Positions 16,377 to 24,529 of a stretch of DNA of 36,232 bases are shown here, one piece after another (position 1 is the stretch's first letter; each line of letters starts with the position of its first letter). The position numbers and the translations under genes were made by a program. Under the pieces are notes generated by a model that saw only the letters and a program-made list of their open reading frames with translations, did not search any database and had not been told where the DNA came from. Source of the stretch: Candidatus Glassbacteria bacterium (GTDB lineage: Bacteria > Gemmatimonadota > Glassbacteria > GWA2-58-10); assembly GCA_019456185.1 (NCBI GenBank), contig VRUH01000041.1, positions 1 to 36,232 on the forward strand. The letters are read 5' to 3'.

Positions 16377-17225
16377 ATGCTGGTACGACTGGAGCAGATC
16401 TCGCCCCGGCTCGGGGATTTGGACTATAACTTTGAACAATGCCGGAAGCTGGCGGCAGACGCCGCCGGGGACGGGGCCGACCTGATCGTGTTCCCGGAGC
16501 TGGCCCTCAACGGCTACCTGCTCAAGGACATGGTTTCGCTCACCGGCTTGGAGCGGGATGACCCGAAAATCAAGGAACTGATCCGCTTGAGCGGCAAAAT
16601 ATCGATCCTGATCGGACTTGTGGAGCACGGCAGCGACCATTTTTACTACAACAGTGCCTTCTACCTGGAAAACGGCGAACTGGCCGGCTGCCACCGCAAG
16701 GGCCACCTGCCCACCTACGGTATGTTCGACGAGGGCCGGTATTTCAGCCCCGGCAACCGGACCCGGGCGATAAGTACGAAATTCTGCCGGTTGGGAGTCT
16801 TGATCTGCGAGGACGCCTGGCACCCGGTTAACCCGTATATCCTCAGCCAGGACGGCGCGCAGCTGCTGGTTGTGATTTCCAACAGCCCGGTGCGGGGGAT
16901 GAGCGAGACCGGAATGTTCCGCAGTGTCGAAAACTGGCAGTGCATTAACCGCTCCTATGCCCTGCTCTACTCGGATTTCCTGGTCTATGTCAACCGCGCC
17001 GGCTGCGAGGACGGGATAAGCTTCAGCGGCAGTTCCCACGCACTGGACCCGCACGGCGATCTGATAGCCGAGCTGCCGTTCCTGGAACAAGCCGGAGCAA
17101 CTGTAGAAATCGATCTCGATGAACTCTCGCGGGCCAGGATCGGATCGCCGATCCTGCGCGACGAGAAATTTCTGGCGAGCCTGAATGAACTTGACCGGAT
17201 CAAAAAAGAATCCTTTGGCGGTTAA
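16377..17225 (+). CDS. Nitrilase-family amidase, predicted glutaminase subunit of a split NAD synthetase
   Basis: A 282-aa carbon-nitrogen hydrolase with the Glu-Lys-Cys triad: Glu41 in VFPELALNGY, Lys108 in CHRKGHLPTYGMFDEG, and Cys144 in LICEDAWHP. The TYGMFDEGRYF and ICEDAW context is that of the glutaminase domain of glutamine-dependent NAD synthetases, where it releases ammonia from glutamine. Usually this domain is fused to the synthetase. Here it ends at 17225 while the synthetase gene begins at 17185, giving a 41-base overlap in a different frame. The pair therefore probably forms a two-subunit enzyme with ammonia channelling between chains. ATG 16377 has only a weak upstream purine-rich motif. 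Confidence 0.88.
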   Translation: MLVRLEQISPRLGDLDYNFEQCRKLAADAAGDGADLIVFPELALNGYLLKDMVSLTGLERDDPKIKELIRLSGKISILIGLVEHGSDHFYYNSAFYLENGELAGCHRKGHLPTYGMFDEGRYFSPGNRTRAISTKFCRLGVLICEDAWHPVNPYILSQDGAQLLVVISNSPVRGMSETGMFRSVENWQCINRSYALLYSDFLVYVNRAGCEDGISFSGSSHALDPHGDLIAELPFLEQAGATVEIDLDELSRARIGSPILRDEKFLASLNELDRIKKESFGG

Positions 17226-18027
17226 CTGCCCGGAAGTCGTGAAAGTACTGAGCGGTTTTATCCGTATTGAAGTACAAAAAACAGGCTTCGAGAAAGTTGT
17301 CCTGGGGCTTTCCGGCGGTATCGATTCCAGTCTGTCCGCCGCGCTGGCGGTTGATGCGCTGGGTGCCGATAACGTGTACGGTGTGATGATGCCCTACAAA
17401 AACTCCAACCCGGACAGCCTGGGCGACGCCACCGTGCTGGCCGAAAAGCTGGGGATCGAAAGCAGGACGATGGAGATCACCCAGATGGTCGAGCCGTATT
17501 TCAAGACGGCGGCCGGGATCGACAACATGCGCCGGGGCAACGTGATGGCCCGCCAGAGGATGATCGTGCTCTACGACCTCTCGGCGGAAATCAGTGCGCT
17601 GGTACTGGGCACCAGCAACAAAACCGAGTACCTGCTGGGCTACAGCACCCTGTGGGGAGACAGCGCGTGTGCTCTCAATCCCCTCGGCGATCTCTACAAG
17701 ACCCAGGTCTGGAAGCTGGCCCGGTTTCTTGAACTGCCGGAGCGGATTATCAGCAAGAAACCCAGCGCAGATCTGTGGACCGGCCAGACGGATGAAGAGG
17801 AGCTCGGATTCACGTACAAGGAAGCCGACGAGGTGCTGGCCCTGCTGGTAGACTGCAGGATGAAAACCGAACAGGCCGCCGCGCGCGGCCACGATGAGCA
17901 ATTTGTCGACCGGATCATGCGGATGGTGCGCCAGACACAATACAAGCGCCATCTGCCGCTGATCGCCAAACTGAGCAACAGGACAATCAACAGGGATTTC
18001 CGATTTCCCAGAGACTGGGGTCTCTGA
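17185..18027 (+). CDS. nadE: NAD synthetase, synthetase (ATP-pyrophosphatase) subunit
   Basis: A 280-aa enzyme of the N-type ATP pyrophosphatase family that amidates deamido-NAD in the last step of NAD synthesis. The P-loop SGGIDSS is at 43-49. Other family motifs include NMRRGNVMARQRM, LGTSNKTEYLLGYSTLWGD and KKPSADLWTGQTDE. The length equals ammonia-dependent NadE, but the overlapping upstream glutaminase-type gene indicates glutamine-derived ammonia. ATG 17185 lies inside the upstream gene; a somewhat later start is possible because the first roughly 15 residues are poorly conserved. The DUF948-like and YtxH-like genes follow after 31 bases. Confidence 0.93.
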   Translation: MNLTGSKKNPLAVNCPEVVKVLSGFIRIEVQKTGFEKVVLGLSGGIDSSLSAALAVDALGADNVYGVMMPYKNSNPDSLGDATVLAEKLGIESRTMEITQMVEPYFKTAAGIDNMRRGNVMARQRMIVLYDLSAEISALVLGTSNKTEYLLGYSTLWGDSACALNPLGDLYKTQVWKLARFLELPERIISKKPSADLWTGQTDEEELGFTYKEADEVLALLVDCRMKTEQAAARGHDEQFVDRIMRMVRQTQYKRHLPLIAKLSNRTINRDFRFPRDWGL

Positions 18028-18058
18028 ATCCCGCCTTACACCAGGGGGGGAGGTTTAA

Positions 18059-18433
18059 ATGCCTATGACATTACAGGTCATAATCGCGGTGGCGCTTTCG
18101 ATAATCGCGATTTACTTTCTTGTGCTCACGGCCCTTACTATCGTCGCGTACCTCAAAATCAGAGCGCTGCAGCGTTACGTCAATTCCGTGGTGCGAGACA
18201 GGCTGGACCAGAGCCTCGAGCACCTGAAAAACATCAGCGAGCGGGTGGAGGAAGTCGCCGACAGTACCGCCGGAAAGGTCGAAGACCTGACCGGTATTCT
18301 GCCGGAGCTGCGCGATAAGCTGGAGGAACTGATCGATCTGCTCGATCTCGTTCAGGAAAAACTGAGAAGCCCCCTGCTGAATATCGTTTCCGCGGTTAAA
18401 ATCTTCTCCGACAAGGTACATCGCTGGATGTAA
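18059..18433 (+). CDS. DUF948-like small membrane protein
   Basis: A 124-aa protein with one N-terminal transmembrane helix (about 6-32, VIIAVALSIIAIYFLVLTAL). It is followed by a long amphipathic, coiled-coil-prone stretch (about 38-110) rich in Glu, Leu and Arg, for example LEHLKNISERVEEVADS. This is the usual pattern of DUF948 proteins, often found next to YtxH-like genes as here. ATG 18059 has GGGAGG about 5 bases upstream. It is probably co-transcribed with nadE. The role is unknown; envelope stress or membrane organisation is a guess from its neighbour. Confidence 0.78.
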   Translation: MPMTLQVIIAVALSIIAIYFLVLTALTIVAYLKIRALQRYVNSVVRDRLDQSLEHLKNISERVEEVADSTAGKVEDLTGILPELRDKLEELIDLLDLVQEKLRSPLLNIVSAVKIFSDKVHRWM

Positions 18434-18473
18434 AACAATTTTGCCTGCCCTTAACTTATTAAGGAGGATCAGG

Positions 18474-18914
18474 ATGACGAACAGTGATTACGGACCATTC
18501 TCGGTAATCAAAGCCTTTGTCATGGGAGCGGTGGCGGGAGCCGGAGTTGCGCTGCTGTTCGCTCCGTTCTCAGGCGAGGAGACGCGTAAGAAGATTACGG
18601 ACAAGAGCGACGAGACTTTGAAGTCGGTCAAGGACAGCAGCGACCTGATGTTGAAGAAAAGCCACGAGATGCTGGACGAGGGCAAGAAAGCGGTGGACTC
18701 ACTCAAGGGCGAGCTGGGTAAAGTGGTTGATGAGGGCAAGAAGTCGCTGGAGACTATCCGCGAGGAGATCAACAAGTTCGTCGAGGAGAGCAAGGACTCG
18801 ATGAAAAAGACGGTCAAGGAAGAGATGGCGGCGCTGGAAGAGGAACTGGCCGGCAAGAAAAAGACCGGCACCCGTTCTCGCCGCACGAGCAGCAGAAGTG
18901 CCAAAAAAAGCTGA
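18474..18914 (+). CDS. YtxH-like general stress-type membrane protein
   Basis: A 146-aa protein. ATG 18474 is chosen because AAGGAGG (18461-18467) lies 6 bases upstream; an in-frame TTG at 18441 lacks this. The N-terminal glycine-rich hydrophobic segment runs VMGAVAGAGVALLFAPFSG and is followed by EETRKK, the hallmark of the YtxH family (G-x-x-x-G helix, then LFAP-x-SG-x-ETR). The rest is a long Lys/Glu heptad-like helix (about 40-130) ending in a basic Arg/Ser/Lys tail. Partner of the DUF948-like gene 40 bases upstream. YtxH homologues in Bacillus are general stress proteins; the function here is not known. Confidence 0.85.
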   Translation: MTNSDYGPFSVIKAFVMGAVAGAGVALLFAPFSGEETRKKITDKSDETLKSVKDSSDLMLKKSHEMLDEGKKAVDSLKGELGKVVDEGKKSLETIREEINKFVEESKDSMKKTVKEEMAALEEELAGKKKTGTRSRRTSSRSAKKS

Positions 18915-18934
18915 CCGGGATTTTAACGCTGAAT

Positions 18935-18975
18935 AAAAAAGCCGCCGGAACCTGTTGGTTCCGGCGGCTTTTTTA
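18935..18975. terminator. Strong bidirectional intrinsic terminator
   Basis: A perfect 12-bp stem (18941-18952 with 18957-18968, GCCGCCGGAACC) closes a 4-base loop. It is flanked by six A's on the left and a T-run on the right, so it can end transcripts from both directions. It serves the YtxH-like gene (plus) and the convergent 623-aa surface protein gene (minus). Confidence 0.92.
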
Positions 18976-18998
18976 TTTTTTACAGTACCGCTCAGCGC

Positions 18999-20870
18999 TT
19001 ACTTCAGCATGATCATCTTACGGGTAACATTGTACTCGGAAGAGATGAAGCGATAGAAGTAAACGCCGCTGCTGACCTGGCGGCCGTAGTTGTCGGTGCC
19101 ATCCCAGAAGACGGAATAGGTACCGGCGCCCTTCATACCCTTATCCAGAGTCCTTATCAGCCTGCCGCGGATGTCGTAGACGTTCAGCCTGAACTGGACG
19201 CTGCCGGCATCGTCGGGGATCTGATAATTGATCGTGGTCGAAGGGTTGAACGGGTTCGGGTGGTTCTGCAGCAAGCTGAAATCCTTGGGCAGAGACGCAC
19301 CGGGACCAACGCCCTCGCCATCGTTGGGCACACGGAAATCCAGGCTGGCGGTCGCACCTATGGACTCGACACCGAGCATGCTGCCATCAGCGGCGGTAAG
19401 CTGGACACCGCCGAGTCCCAGTGCCAGGTCGACCGTAGGTCCACCAGGCGCCGGTACCGTAAAGGCGCTGCTATCGATGTCGAAAACCACGTGGAACAAC
19501 TGACCGTTACCGGCGGCGATAGAACCACCCGCGACCGGCGAATAAGCGATCACGTGAACGTAGCTGCCGCTGTCGTTGGCAGTCACAACCCAGCCGTCGG
19601 CGCGGTCGACGTGCAGCACGATATCGGAAGACAGCGAAAGGATGTCTTCCTGACCGGCGGGCTCCGTAATATAGAATTCGACCGCCGATACTGCCGAGGC
19701 GTTCTTCAACACGACAGGCACGTGCAACTGGCCGTCGATGATGATTGCCGTACCCTCGCCCACCATGTCAGCCAGGGAAAGAGTATCGCCGAACGAGAAC
19801 GAGAGTTCGGTGGCCCCAACCGGCGGAGCGATCTGGCTGCCCACGGAAGTGCCCGCCATATCCTTCAGGTCCACCGTGCTCAGTGCGACCGAGGCCGTAA
19901 CTCCGGCCCCCACGCTGGCCACGTCGAACAGCAGCGTGCACAGGCCGCCCAAACCACCGGGACCGATGCTGGCGCCGCTGAAGTTGATTGTGGCCTGCTT
20001 GTCGGAGACAGCAACAGCGGCCAGAGCCGTGCTGATATCCGCAATCACGGGAGCAGCGAAAGTGGCCCCGACGGCCCTGGCGCCGGCCGTAACCGATCGC
20101 AGGGTCAGGACCGAACTGGGATAGGTAACGACAAAGCTACCGCTACCAACCGAGTCCTTGTTGGCAACCTGAACGGCCACGGAAACACCGCCGCCGCTGG
20201 CCGCGCCCTGAGTGGCAACCATCTGCAGATAGTTGTTGTCAGGGATTTCGGCAACAATGATCGAATTGGTGCTGAAGTACGGCAGACCTTCGAATGCTGG
20301 TCCGTCCACCGGAAAAGGCTGAATACTTAGGCCATCCTCTTCCAACGTCAATTCGTACGTGCCCTCGGGGAAATCTGCCGGGACATTAATGTACAGCTTG
20401 GCGAATGGTCCGACTGCCGCAGGATCGATACCGCCGAACTCCGGAGGCAGGGTCCTCAAGTAGAGATCGATATTGGCGTTCAGAATGATAACACCCATCG
20501 TTCCGACACCGGTGGTTTCATCCAGGCTAATCTGCACCAATGGGCTGGTAGCTACATCCGCCAATATCTTGCCGTACCCCTCAGTCCACTCGTAAGCCCA
20601 GGTCCCTGGGTCCGTCGGCATGGTGCCTTCGGCCAGATCAACCCCCACGTCGGTGGTTACCATGCCTGCTGGCAAGCCAGAAGCAACCAGAATGAAGCCG
20701 CCGGAGCTTTCGGAGTGGAACCTGGCGTCCACGGTGACAGTCAGCACCTCTCCTGGCTCGACCGAGGAGAAATTGACCGTGATGGAATCGGGCAACTGCT
20801 GTGCCGCCAGGTAGGCAATGTTGAACAAGACAAGTACTATTCCGAGGAATAGTATCTTAATAATTTTCAT
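18999..20870 (-). CDS. Secreted cohesin-domain protein with C-terminal type IX-like sorting / FlgD-like tail (623 aa)
   Basis: Signal peptide at about 1-23 (IIKILFLGIVLVLFNIAYLA). An N-terminal beta-rich domain (about 25-210) has SITVNFSSVEPGEVLTVTV. A cohesin-like domain spans about 215-350 (GGVSVAVQVANKDSVGSGSF, YPSSVLTL), and a second cohesin-like domain about 360-520. The last 90 residues (about 535-623) are the tail module: FSLLQNHPNPFNPSTTINYQ, then VYDIRGRLIRTL, SSGVYFYR and a basic RKMIMLK end. In Bacteroidota-related bacteria such tails direct outer-membrane export by the type IX system; no type IX component is in this window, so that route is inferred. ATG 20870 has GGGGGAAAG upstream. 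It follows the 1128-aa paralogue by 91 bases, with a perfect palindrome in between. Confidence 0.83.
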   Translation of the reverse strand: MKIIKILFLGIVLVLFNIAYLAAQQLPDSITVNFSSVEPGEVLTVTVDARFHSESSGGFILVASGLPAGMVTTDVGVDLAEGTMPTDPGTWAYEWTEGYGKILADVATSPLVQISLDETTGVGTMGVIILNANIDLYLRTLPPEFGGIDPAAVGPFAKLYINVPADFPEGTYELTLEEDGLSIQPFPVDGPAFEGLPYFSTNSIIVAEIPDNNYLQMVATQGAASGGGVSVAVQVANKDSVGSGSFVVTYPSSVLTLRSVTAGARAVGATFAAPVIADISTALAAVAVSDKQATINFSGASIGPGGLGGLCTLLFDVASVGAGVTASVALSTVDLKDMAGTSVGSQIAPPVGATELSFSFGDTLSLADMVGEGTAIIIDGQLHVPVVLKNASAVSAVEFYITEPAGQEDILSLSSDIVLHVDRADGWVVTANDSGSYVHVIAYSPVAGGSIAAGNGQLFHVVFDIDSSAFTVPAPGGPTVDLALGLGGVQLTAADGSMLGVESIGATASLDFRVPNDGEGVGPGASLPKDFSLLQNHPNPFNPSTTINYQIPDDAGSVQFRLNVYDIRGRLIRTLDKGMKGAGTYSVFWDGTDNYGRQVSSGVYFYRFISSEYNVTRKMIMLK

Positions 20871-20916
20871 ATCACTTTCCCCCTGATGAGCTTATTAAAG
20901 AAGCGAAGCCCGCTCG

Positions 20917-20946
20917 GGGACCCGCGCCGTATACGGCGCGGGTCCC
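20917..20946. repeat. Perfect 30-bp palindrome between two surface-protein genes
   Basis: Bases 20917-20931 (GGGACCCGCGCCGTA) are followed directly by their exact reverse complement (20932-20946). It lies between the stop of the 1128-aa gene (20962) and the start of the 623-aa gene (20870). As RNA it would form a very stable hairpin with a TATA-type apex. No T-run follows on the minus strand, so it may act in mRNA processing, attenuation or protein binding rather than as an ordinary terminator. Confidence 0.75.
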
Positions 20947-20961
20947 GTCGCCGTGGCTCGT

Positions 20962-23900
20962 CTACTTCACAATTACCATCTTTCTCATCGCCGAAAACTC
21001 ACCGGCACTCATTCTGTAGAAGTACACACCCGAAGAAACGCGCTGTCCGCTGGAGGTGGTGCCGTTCCAGTTAACAGTGTAATCTCCGGACTCCTTGAAC
21101 TCATCCACCAGGGTAATAACTTTCTGTCCACGGACGTTGTACACAACGATCTGAACCTGCGCCGCCTCGCCCTCGGAGACCTGATACTTGATCGTGGTCG
21201 AGGGGTTGAACGGGTTCGGGCTGTTCTGGGACAGAGAATGGGCCTTAGGCAAGGCTATCCGGCTTACCTTGGCAGCCTCGATATGCACGTTTCCGTCACG
21301 GTCGGCCATTTCAACCAGTTCCAGGTTCAGGCCGGCGGACTCATAGTCCGTGTCACGGAAAGCGACACTGAACAGGTTGCCGACCTCGGCCGGAATGAAC
21401 CCGCTCAGGTTGATGATGTCGACATACAGCCGTCCATCGGCGACAACCTTCTTGATCATCATCTTGCCGACCATCGAAGGCGCCAGGCTCACATCCTCCA
21501 GCTGATACATGCTGTCAAAGCTGAAGGTGAAGCGTGCCGCCACAATCTCGAAGTCGGTCTTGAGATCGATCAACGCCGCGCCGTCGGAGATCCGGTAGCT
21601 GGTAGCCACCGCATCCTGCACCGCCGCCAGCATGCTCGAAGGCAGAGGCTGGGCGAGCAGCTCGGCGATCAGCTCTGCCAGGATTTCGAACGGTACCATC
21701 TCTTCCATATTGATATAGTACCAGATGTCGCCGATATTCGTCTCGCCGTCACCGTTCAGGTCGTTGTCCGCCAGCACGACAACGGCAATGGAGCCACTGG
21801 CGGTCAACACCGTAACATCATTGCCTTCCGTGTCGGAGAGCGAAACATCGCTCAGCGTCAGGGCTAAAGAAGCGCCCGCGGCCGCGGAGCTATCGACCGT
21901 GAAGTTGAGCACGGCGAGTGCCTTGACTGTACTGCTTGCCAAGACCGGGTTGGTGAGGCTGGAGTCGAGCATGTCGATTATCAACTCGCCCGCGGCGTTA
22001 GCCGCAGCGATATCGACCGCAACCACGGGTGCCAGACCTGCGACATTCGCGCCCGGCGTGATATCGGTCAGCACCAGCATGGTGTTGTCGAACGACACCT
22101 TGAAGCTGACGCCGGCGATATCGTCCTCCGTGTTGGTCAGCGCGACCACGGGCATTGCCACACCGCCGGGACGCGCCGTCCGGTTACGGACCCTGACCTC
22201 GGTAAGCGAAACAACGCCGCCGGGAGACACCGGGCCGACAGTTACCACGTCACCCATGTTACCGGCAAGATCGGCAACCATGAAGTCGTAGTAATAGGCG
22301 ACTCCCTGGGTGACATTGACGTCCTCGTAGGAGTCAGTAGCGCCGGGAACCGGAGTATCCTTTGTGACAACCGTCACGGTATCCGTCCCGTCCCGACGCA
22401 CGATCTTGACATAGTCCAGGTCCGAGGCGGTCGGGTTGCGCCAGCTGAGCGTGATCGAGTTGGGGTTTTCATCCGCCACGACATTGCTGACCGCGCCGGG
22501 CGGAATGATATCCGAAACCACCGCGACAAAGCCGGCGATGCCGGTAGGACTGTACTCGACCGGATCCCAGTTCTCGTCCCTGCCGGCCAGCAGGCCGGAA
22601 GGAGTCAACCACGTGGTATCGCCGGTGGACAGCGTGGAATCAAGATCGAAGCCGATTGTCAGCAGCTCCCTGTTGGCGCTTCCGCCGGCAATCATGTTAT
22701 TGATGTCCGATATATCGAACAGACCGATCTTGATGCTGTCGCCGGCAACGGTAATATCGGGAGTCGGAGCGGTTCCGGTCCAGATATCCTCGTTGACCGC
22801 AACAGAGCCGACCACGTACGTAACCTGCGTGGTATCGTATTTGACCACGATCTCGGTTGAGAAAATGTCTTCCTGGCTCGTCAGCAGAATGCTGACAGGG
22901 ACACTTTTCGCTCCGGGAGCGGCGGCGCGGCTCTTAACTTCAAGCTCATAGGGAGACAGCACGCGGAACGCACCCTTGGTGATCGACGTGATAGTGATCT
23001 GCGTCAGATCGTAGTTCTCATCACGAACGGCAAGGATGCCGGAGGCGTTGATGCTGTCGTATCCCGCCGCCGCACTGACCTTGACGCCCAGAACAGCGCT
23101 GAACAGAAGACGTTCAGTGTTGCTTCCGGGAATGCTGTCGGTAGGGATTACAGGCAAGGCGACAACCTTCAGGCTGCTGTCGGTGACGGTGACAGAAACA
23201 GTGGCGCCGCCGGCATAAACAGCACTGCTGAAGGTCACGTCCCCAGTCGAGGCCGTGAAGTTGTCCTTGTCAAAGAACAACTGGGCCTCGACCGCGGCGA
23301 CAGTCTCCGCGGAACGCAGGTAGACATTGACGGTATCCGAGCCGCCCTGCGGAGCGACGGCATCGCCAACCCGCAGGCTGTACTTGCTCTGGATGTTGAT
23401 ATTACCGGCAACCAGATTAGGAGCATTGTCCACGAAATCATAATCCGGCGGACCGGTAGTTGTAACTACTGTCGTACTTGTGCTAAGAGTCAGCGGATTG
23501 GACGCTGTCTCCGACGCGCTGTCCGCCGTTACAAAATAAACCTTGGCGATCGCGCGTGAAGTGTTGGAGATCGGTATAGTGGCGATTGAACCCGTTAAGA
23601 TCGCCACTTTAACCGAATCGCCGTAATCGGTCACCTCGGGGGGCGACGCTTCTCCGCCCACATACAGGTCGCTGATCTCGACCGAGTCGCCGTAAACAAC
23701 CTGGGAACTGTCGTAAGCGATCGTAAACTCGATGCTGACGAGTTCCCGGCCGTTCGACAGGTTGACGCCAACCGGCGTCAACACGCCAGGTCCGGCATCG
23801 ACCGAATCAACCGACATGTTAAACAGGCTCTGGACGACGAACGTACCGGATGTAAGTGAGGTAACGACAACCGTAACCGGATCGTAATTCTCGTCGACAC

Positions 23901-24348
23901 CAAAGAAGGTACCACTCGGAGTAATCGTGTAACTCCCGACCGCAACCGAAGAGTCGACCTCGAAGATAACCGAGAACAGCTTCAGGGCCGAACTGCTTTG
24001 CGGCACTACCTGAGTGGGATCACCACTCAGAGAGAGAAGCGCCACTTTTATGGTTCCGGCGGCAGTATCCACAGCTACTACAGTACCCCAACTAGGATCC
24101 CATGCAGCCTGATTCACGATGACACTGGCCTCGGTCGTGGAGAGCTTCGTCTTGTCGTAACTGAGCGTAATTTCGGCGCCTGGGTAGCTGTCGTCGGTCG
24201 TGACCAGCACGTCCACCGTATCGCTGCCCCCCGGAAACGCCTGTGCATCAGCTACGGCAATCGCATCCACTGCAAGAGCATTGCCACCAGTGAAAATAAG
24301 CAGTGCGGCAAGCAATCCCACAAGGCTTGATAGCCTCTTAAGTTTCAT
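20962..24348 (-). CDS. Secreted multi-cohesin-like protein with FN3, dockerin-like half and sorting tail (1128 aa)
   Basis: Signal peptide about 1-26 (LVGLLAALLIFTGGNALA). Four cohesin-like repeats (about 27-165, 170-315, 320-465, 467-610) share patterns such as GGSDTVDVLV, ITLSYDKTKL, and FFGVDENYDPV/LAVRDENYDLT/LAGRDENWDPV near each repeat end. A fibronectin type III-like domain (613-710, NSITLSWRNP) is followed by a fifth cohesin-like domain (712-855) and a single dockerin-like calcium loop DLNGDGETNIGD (about 860-872). A further cohesin-like segment comes at about 885-1005. The C-terminal tail starts near 1034 (NPFNPSTTIKYQ, VYNVRGQKVITL, SSGVYFYR). Start ATG 24348 follows GGGGAGG. Probably an outer-surface scaffold or adhesin. 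Cohesin assignment rests on pattern, not on a profile search. Confidence 0.83.
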   Translation of the reverse strand: MKLKRLSSLVGLLAALLIFTGGNALAVDAIAVADAQAFPGGSDTVDVLVTTDDSYPGAEITLSYDKTKLSTTEASVIVNQAAWDPSWGTVVAVDTAAGTIKVALLSLSGDPTQVVPQSSSALKLFSVIFEVDSSVAVGSYTITPSGTFFGVDENYDPVTVVVTSLTSGTFVVQSLFNMSVDSVDAGPGVLTPVGVNLSNGRELVSIEFTIAYDSSQVVYGDSVEISDLYVGGEASPPEVTDYGDSVKVAILTGSIATIPISNTSRAIAKVYFVTADSASETASNPLTLSTSTTVVTTTGPPDYDFVDNAPNLVAGNINIQSKYSLRVGDAVAPQGGSDTVNVYLRSAETVAAVEAQLFFDKDNFTASTGDVTFSSAVYAGGATVSVTVTDSSLKVVALPVIPTDSIPGSNTERLLFSAVLGVKVSAAAGYDSINASGILAVRDENYDLTQITITSITKGAFRVLSPYELEVKSRAAAPGAKSVPVSILLTSQEDIFSTEIVVKYDTTQVTYVVGSVAVNEDIWTGTAPTPDITVAGDSIKIGLFDISDINNMIAGGSANRELLTIGFDLDSTLSTGDTTWLTPSGLLAGRDENWDPVEYSPTGIAGFVAVVSDIIPPGAVSNVVADENPNSITLSWRNPTASDLDYVKIVRRDGTDTVTVVTKDTPVPGATDSYEDVNVTQGVAYYYDFMVADLAGNMGDVVTVGPVSPGGVVSLTEVRVRNRTARPGGVAMPVVALTNTEDDIAGVSFKVSFDNTMLVLTDITPGANVAGLAPVVAVDIAAANAAGELIIDMLDSSLTNPVLASSTVKALAVLNFTVDSSAAAGASLALTLSDVSLSDTEGNDVTVLTASGSIAVVVLADNDLNGDGETNIGDIWYYINMEEMVPFEILAELIAELLAQPLPSSMLAAVQDAVATSYRISDGAALIDLKTDFEIVAARFTFSFDSMYQLEDVSLAPSMVGKMMIKKVVADGRLYVDIINLSGFIPAEVGNLFSVAFRDTDYESAGLNLELVEMADRDGNVHIEAAKVSRIALPKAHSLSQNSPNPFNPSTTIKYQVSEGEAAQVQIVVYNVRGQKVITLVDEFKESGDYTVNWNGTTSSGQRVSSGVYFYRMSAGEFSAMRKMVIVK

Positions 24349-24480
24349 ATCCTAACCTCCCCGTCTTGTGACGAGCAGATACAACTTCAGAATCAATCAT
24401 CTGCTTTATCCCATTTTCTGATTCCCATAAGGTCATTGACGTGACAATACGGACAATAGTGATATTTCTTTGCTTAAGAA

Positions 24481-24511
24481 AGAGTGCCGGATTCGAAGAA
24501 TCCGGCACTCT
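24481..24511 (-). terminator. Intrinsic terminator of the 1597-aa surface protein gene
   Basis: A perfect 14-bp stem (24481-24494 with 24498-24511, AGAGTGCCGGATTC) around a 3-base loop lies 19 bases past the stop at 24530. On the minus strand it is followed by TTTCTTAAG, a short T-rich tail. Confidence 0.82.
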
Positions 24512-24529
24512 CCAAGCCGTCTTCCTCAA

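Noticed and set aside
17185-17225. Frameshifted single NAD synthetase gene (pseudogene)
   Set aside because: Both parts have complete catalytic motifs and sensible start and stop signals; a genuine split enzyme is more likely, though a sequencing error cannot be excluded here.
19260-20330. Long plus-strand open frame (356 codons) opposite the 623-aa surface protein
   Set aside because: The opposite frame has a signal peptide, cohesin-like domains and a sorting tail; the plus-strand translation is rich in Arg, Gln and His and has no support.
24374-24405. Hairpin AGCAGAT/ATCTGCT in the leader of the 1128-aa gene as a riboswitch
   Set aside because: A single 7-bp stem with an 18-base loop is weak evidence and no known class fits.
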